This document shows positions 5,298 through 6,927 of a stretch of DNA of 6,927 nucleotides, one piece after another. The position numbers were made by a program, and so were the translations under genes. The DNA is from CAZYBG01 sp964645155 (GTDB lineage Bacteria; Pseudomonadota; Alphaproteobacteria; Rhodobacterales; Rhodobacteraceae). How positions within the stretch are numbered: position 1 is the first letter of the stretch; every line of letters starts with the position of its first letter. The notes under the pieces are model-generated. The model was not told the origin of the DNA and searched no databases. It saw only the letters and a program-made list of their open reading frames with translations. The stretch covers positions 1 through 6,927 of the forward strand of contig CAZYBG010000134.1 of NCBI GenBank assembly GCA_964645155.1, read 5' to 3'.

Positions 5298-5621
5298 ATG
5301 CTGATCCTCTCCTGCCCGTACTGCGGCATCGCCGCCGAAGAGACCGAGCTTCAGGCGGGCGGCACCGCTCACCTCGCGCGCCACGGCCCCGGCGCTTCCG
5401 ACGAGGACCTCGAGGGCTACCTCTTCCTCCGCGACAACCCCAGGGGCGTGCACCTGGAACGCTGGCGCCACGCGATGGGCTGCGGCAAGTGGTTCCTCGC
5501 CGCGCGCGACACCGCGACGCTCGAGGTGTTCGGCACCTATCCGGCGCAGAGCTCCGGCCCGCCGGCCGGGGTCGTGGCGCGGATCAGGGCGCGCCATCCG
5601 GGCTGGGAGTGGCGGGCATGA
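5298..5621 (+). CDS. soxD: Sarcosine oxidase delta subunit
   Basis: The gene encodes 107 residues, normal for this small subunit. MLILSCPYCG opens with Cys6 and Cys9, and later WRHAMGCGKWF supplies His58 and Cys62. These four match the zinc ligands of the delta subunit of heterotetrameric sarcosine oxidase (two Cys near the N terminus, then His and Cys about 50 residues on). The conserved EDLEGYLFLRDNPRG and the C-terminal HPGWEW also fit the family. The subunit has no catalytic centre of its own; it has a structural role in the complex with alpha, beta and gamma. The ATG at 5298 follows a strong GGGAGG (5282-5287). The stop overlaps the soxA start in ATGA, so the two are translationally coupled. 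It is separated from soxB by the small membrane ORF. Confidence 0.96.
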   Translation: MLILSCPYCGIAAEETELQAGGTAHLARHGPGASDEDLEGYLFLRDNPRGVHLERWRHAMGCGKWFLAARDTATLEVFGTYPAQSSGPPAGVVARIRARHPGWEWRA

Positions 5622-6927
5622 GCACGCGCCTCGCCTCGGGCGGCCGGCTGATCGACCGCGCGCGCGCGGTCGAGTTCAGCTTCAACGGCAGGCGGCTGCG
5701 CGGCTTCGCCGGCTACACGCTGGCCGCGGCACTGCTGGCCGGCGACCAGATGCTGGTCGGGCGGTCGTTCAAGTACCACCGGCCCCGCGGCATCGTCGCC
5801 GCCGGGCCGGAGGAGCCGAATGCGCTGGTCAACCTCGGCCAGGGCGCGCGGTTCGAGCCGAACGCGCGGGCGACGACGACCGAGTTGTTCCCCGGCCTCG
5901 CCGCCACCAGCCAGAACCACTGGCCGAGCCTCGAATTCGATGTCGGCGCGGTCAACAACCTTGCCGCGCGATTCCTGCCGGCGGGCTTCTACTACAAGAC
6001 CTTCATCCACCCGCGGCCGTTCTGGAAGCACGTGTTCGAGCCGTTCATCCGCCGGTCGGCCGGCCTCGGCCGGGCGCCGCGGGACGCCGATGCCGACCGC
6101 TACGAGCAGGTCTATGCGCAGTGCGACGTGCTGGTGGTGGGCGGCGGCGTCGCCGGGCTTGCCGCGGCGCAGGCGGCGGCCGGGGCCGGCGCCCGGGTGA
6201 TGCTGGTCGAGCAGGCCGCGCACTGGGGTGGCCGCGCCCCGGTCGACGGCGTCGGGATCGACGGGCAGCCCGCCGATGCCTGGGTGAAGTCCGCCGTGGA
6301 AGCCCTTGGGGCGACGACGAATGTCACGCTCCGCCTGCGGACGGTGGCGGCCGGCGTCTACGACCATGGCTATGTGCTGGGCCACGAGCGGGTGGCCGAC
6401 CACGCGCCCGGCGATGGCCGGCCGCGGCACCGGCTCTGGCGGATCCGCGCCGGCCGGGTGGTGACGGCGACCGGCGCGATCGAGCGGCCGCTGGCCTTCG
6501 CCGGCAACGACATCCCCGGCGTGATGCTGGCCGGCGCGGTGCGCGACTACATCGTCAACCACGCCGTCAGCCCCGGCGACCGCACCGTGGTGGTCACCAA
6601 CAACGACGACGCCTACCGCACCGCCATCGCGATCCGCGAGGCCGGGCTCGCCGTGCCGGTCATCGTCGATGCCCGGCCCGAGGCGCGGGGCGCGCTGCCC
6701 GAGCGGGCGCGCGCGCTCGGCATCCGCGTCGCGACCGGGATGGCCATCGCCGGGGTCGCGGGCGGCCGGCGCGTCGCCGGCGTCGCGCTCTGCCACCAGG
6801 CGGGCGAGGGCGCGGTGGTCGAGGAGGTGGCCTGCGACGCCGTCGCCATGTCGGGCGGGTGGTCGCCGGTCGTGCATCTGTGGAGCCATTGCGGCGGCAG
6901 GCTGATCTGGGACGAGGCCGGCGCGAT
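5618..6927 (+). CDS. soxA: Sarcosine oxidase alpha subunit, N-terminal part (runs off the window)
   Basis: 436 complete codons are present before the right edge; the full family length is near 1000 residues, so over half is missing, including the C-terminal aminomethyltransferase-like folate domain. Residues about 17-105 form the N-terminal 2Fe-2S-like fold without a cysteine cluster (TLAAALLAGDQMLVGRSFKY, HRPRGIVAAGPEEPNALVNL), as is normal for this subunit. AGFYYKTFIHPRPFWKHVFE links to the dinucleotide-binding domain, where CDVLVVGGGVAGLAAAQAAA (169-188) carries GxGxxG at 175-180 and E198 ends the next strand; in the family this site holds NAD+. VTATGAIERPLAFAGNDIPG and SGGWSPVVHLWSHCGG are further alpha-subunit hallmarks. 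The ATG at 5618 overlaps the soxD stop. The gamma subunit gene (soxG) is expected downstream but is not in the window. Confidence 0.96.
   Translation, partial: MSTRLASGGRLIDRARAVEFSFNGRRLRGFAGYTLAAALLAGDQMLVGRSFKYHRPRGIVAAGPEEPNALVNLGQGARFEPNARATTTELFPGLAATSQNHWPSLEFDVGAVNNLAARFLPAGFYYKTFIHPRPFWKHVFEPFIRRSAGLGRAPRDADADRYEQVYAQCDVLVVGGGVAGLAAAQAAAGAGARVMLVEQAAHWGGRAPVDGVGIDGQPADAWVKSAVEALGATTNVTLRLRTVAAGVYDHGYVLGHERVADHAPGDGRPRHRLWRIRAGRVVTATGAIERPLAFAGNDIPGVMLAGAVRDYIVNHAVSPGDRTVVVTNNDDAYRTAIAIREAGLAVPVIVDARPEARGALPERARALGIRVATGMAIAGVAGGRRVAGVALCHQAGEGAVVEEVACDAVAMSGGWSPVVHLWSHCGGRLIWDEAGA

Noticed and set aside
3532..5304. 590-codon plus-strand frame containing the ATG at 3595
   Set aside because: It overlaps soxB in a different frame, gives an Arg/Pro-rich product and also runs through the stem-loop, the small ORF and the soxD start.
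5537..6889. 450-codon open frame on the minus strand opposite soxA
   Set aside because: It lies fully antisense to soxD/soxA, which carry many family motifs; the product is compositionally odd (His, Arg, Pro, Asp runs) and has no domain signature.

Overview
The window reads as chromosomal DNA of a high-GC alphaproteobacterium, most likely of the Rhodobacterales (Paracoccaceae/Roseobacteraceae type). I base this on the very high GC, the protein families and their sequence style, and 4-bp stop/start overlaps between genes. No tRNA, rRNA, insertion sequence or CRISPR array was seen.

Layout. (1) Bases 2-1318 (+) are the 3' part of a gene for a YibQ-type divergent polysaccharide deacetylase with a long Ala/Pro/Glu-rich linker; its 5' end is outside the window. 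(2) Converging on it from the right is a tightly coupled minus-strand operon, transcribed in the order ccmI (3345-2101), ruvX (2104-1604), DUF1289 gene (1607-1368). Both junctions are 4-bp overlaps (GTGA, ATGA). CcmI serves cytochrome c maturation. RuvX/YqgF is an RNase H-fold nuclease of rRNA processing or recombination. The DUF1289 protein is a small four-cysteine protein. (3) A 259-bp divergent intergenic region (3346-3604) is rich in structure: two 12-bp direct repeats, four tandem copies of an 11-bp GC-only-core unit, and a 15-bp perfect palindrome close to the next gene. (4) On the plus strand lies a heterotetrameric sarcosine oxidase locus: soxB (3605-4852, TTG start), a 445-bp gap, soxD (5298-5621) and soxA (from 5618, running off the right edge).

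The gap between soxB and soxD is the least ordinary part. It holds a strong GC-rich stem-loop (4915-4945), a possible extended -10 element, and a 65-codon ORF (5067-5264) with a good ribosome binding site. That ORF encodes a single-pass membrane peptide with an acidic Ala/Pro/Thr tail and no Lys, Arg, His or Cys. SoxB, SoxD and SoxA together with SoxG (expected beyond the window) would oxidise sarcosine or a related N-methyl amino acid and pass the methyl carbon to tetrahydrofolate. The role of the small membrane peptide is unknown. No clearly new multi-gene system is visible; the best leads are this small gene and the repeat-rich divergent control region.
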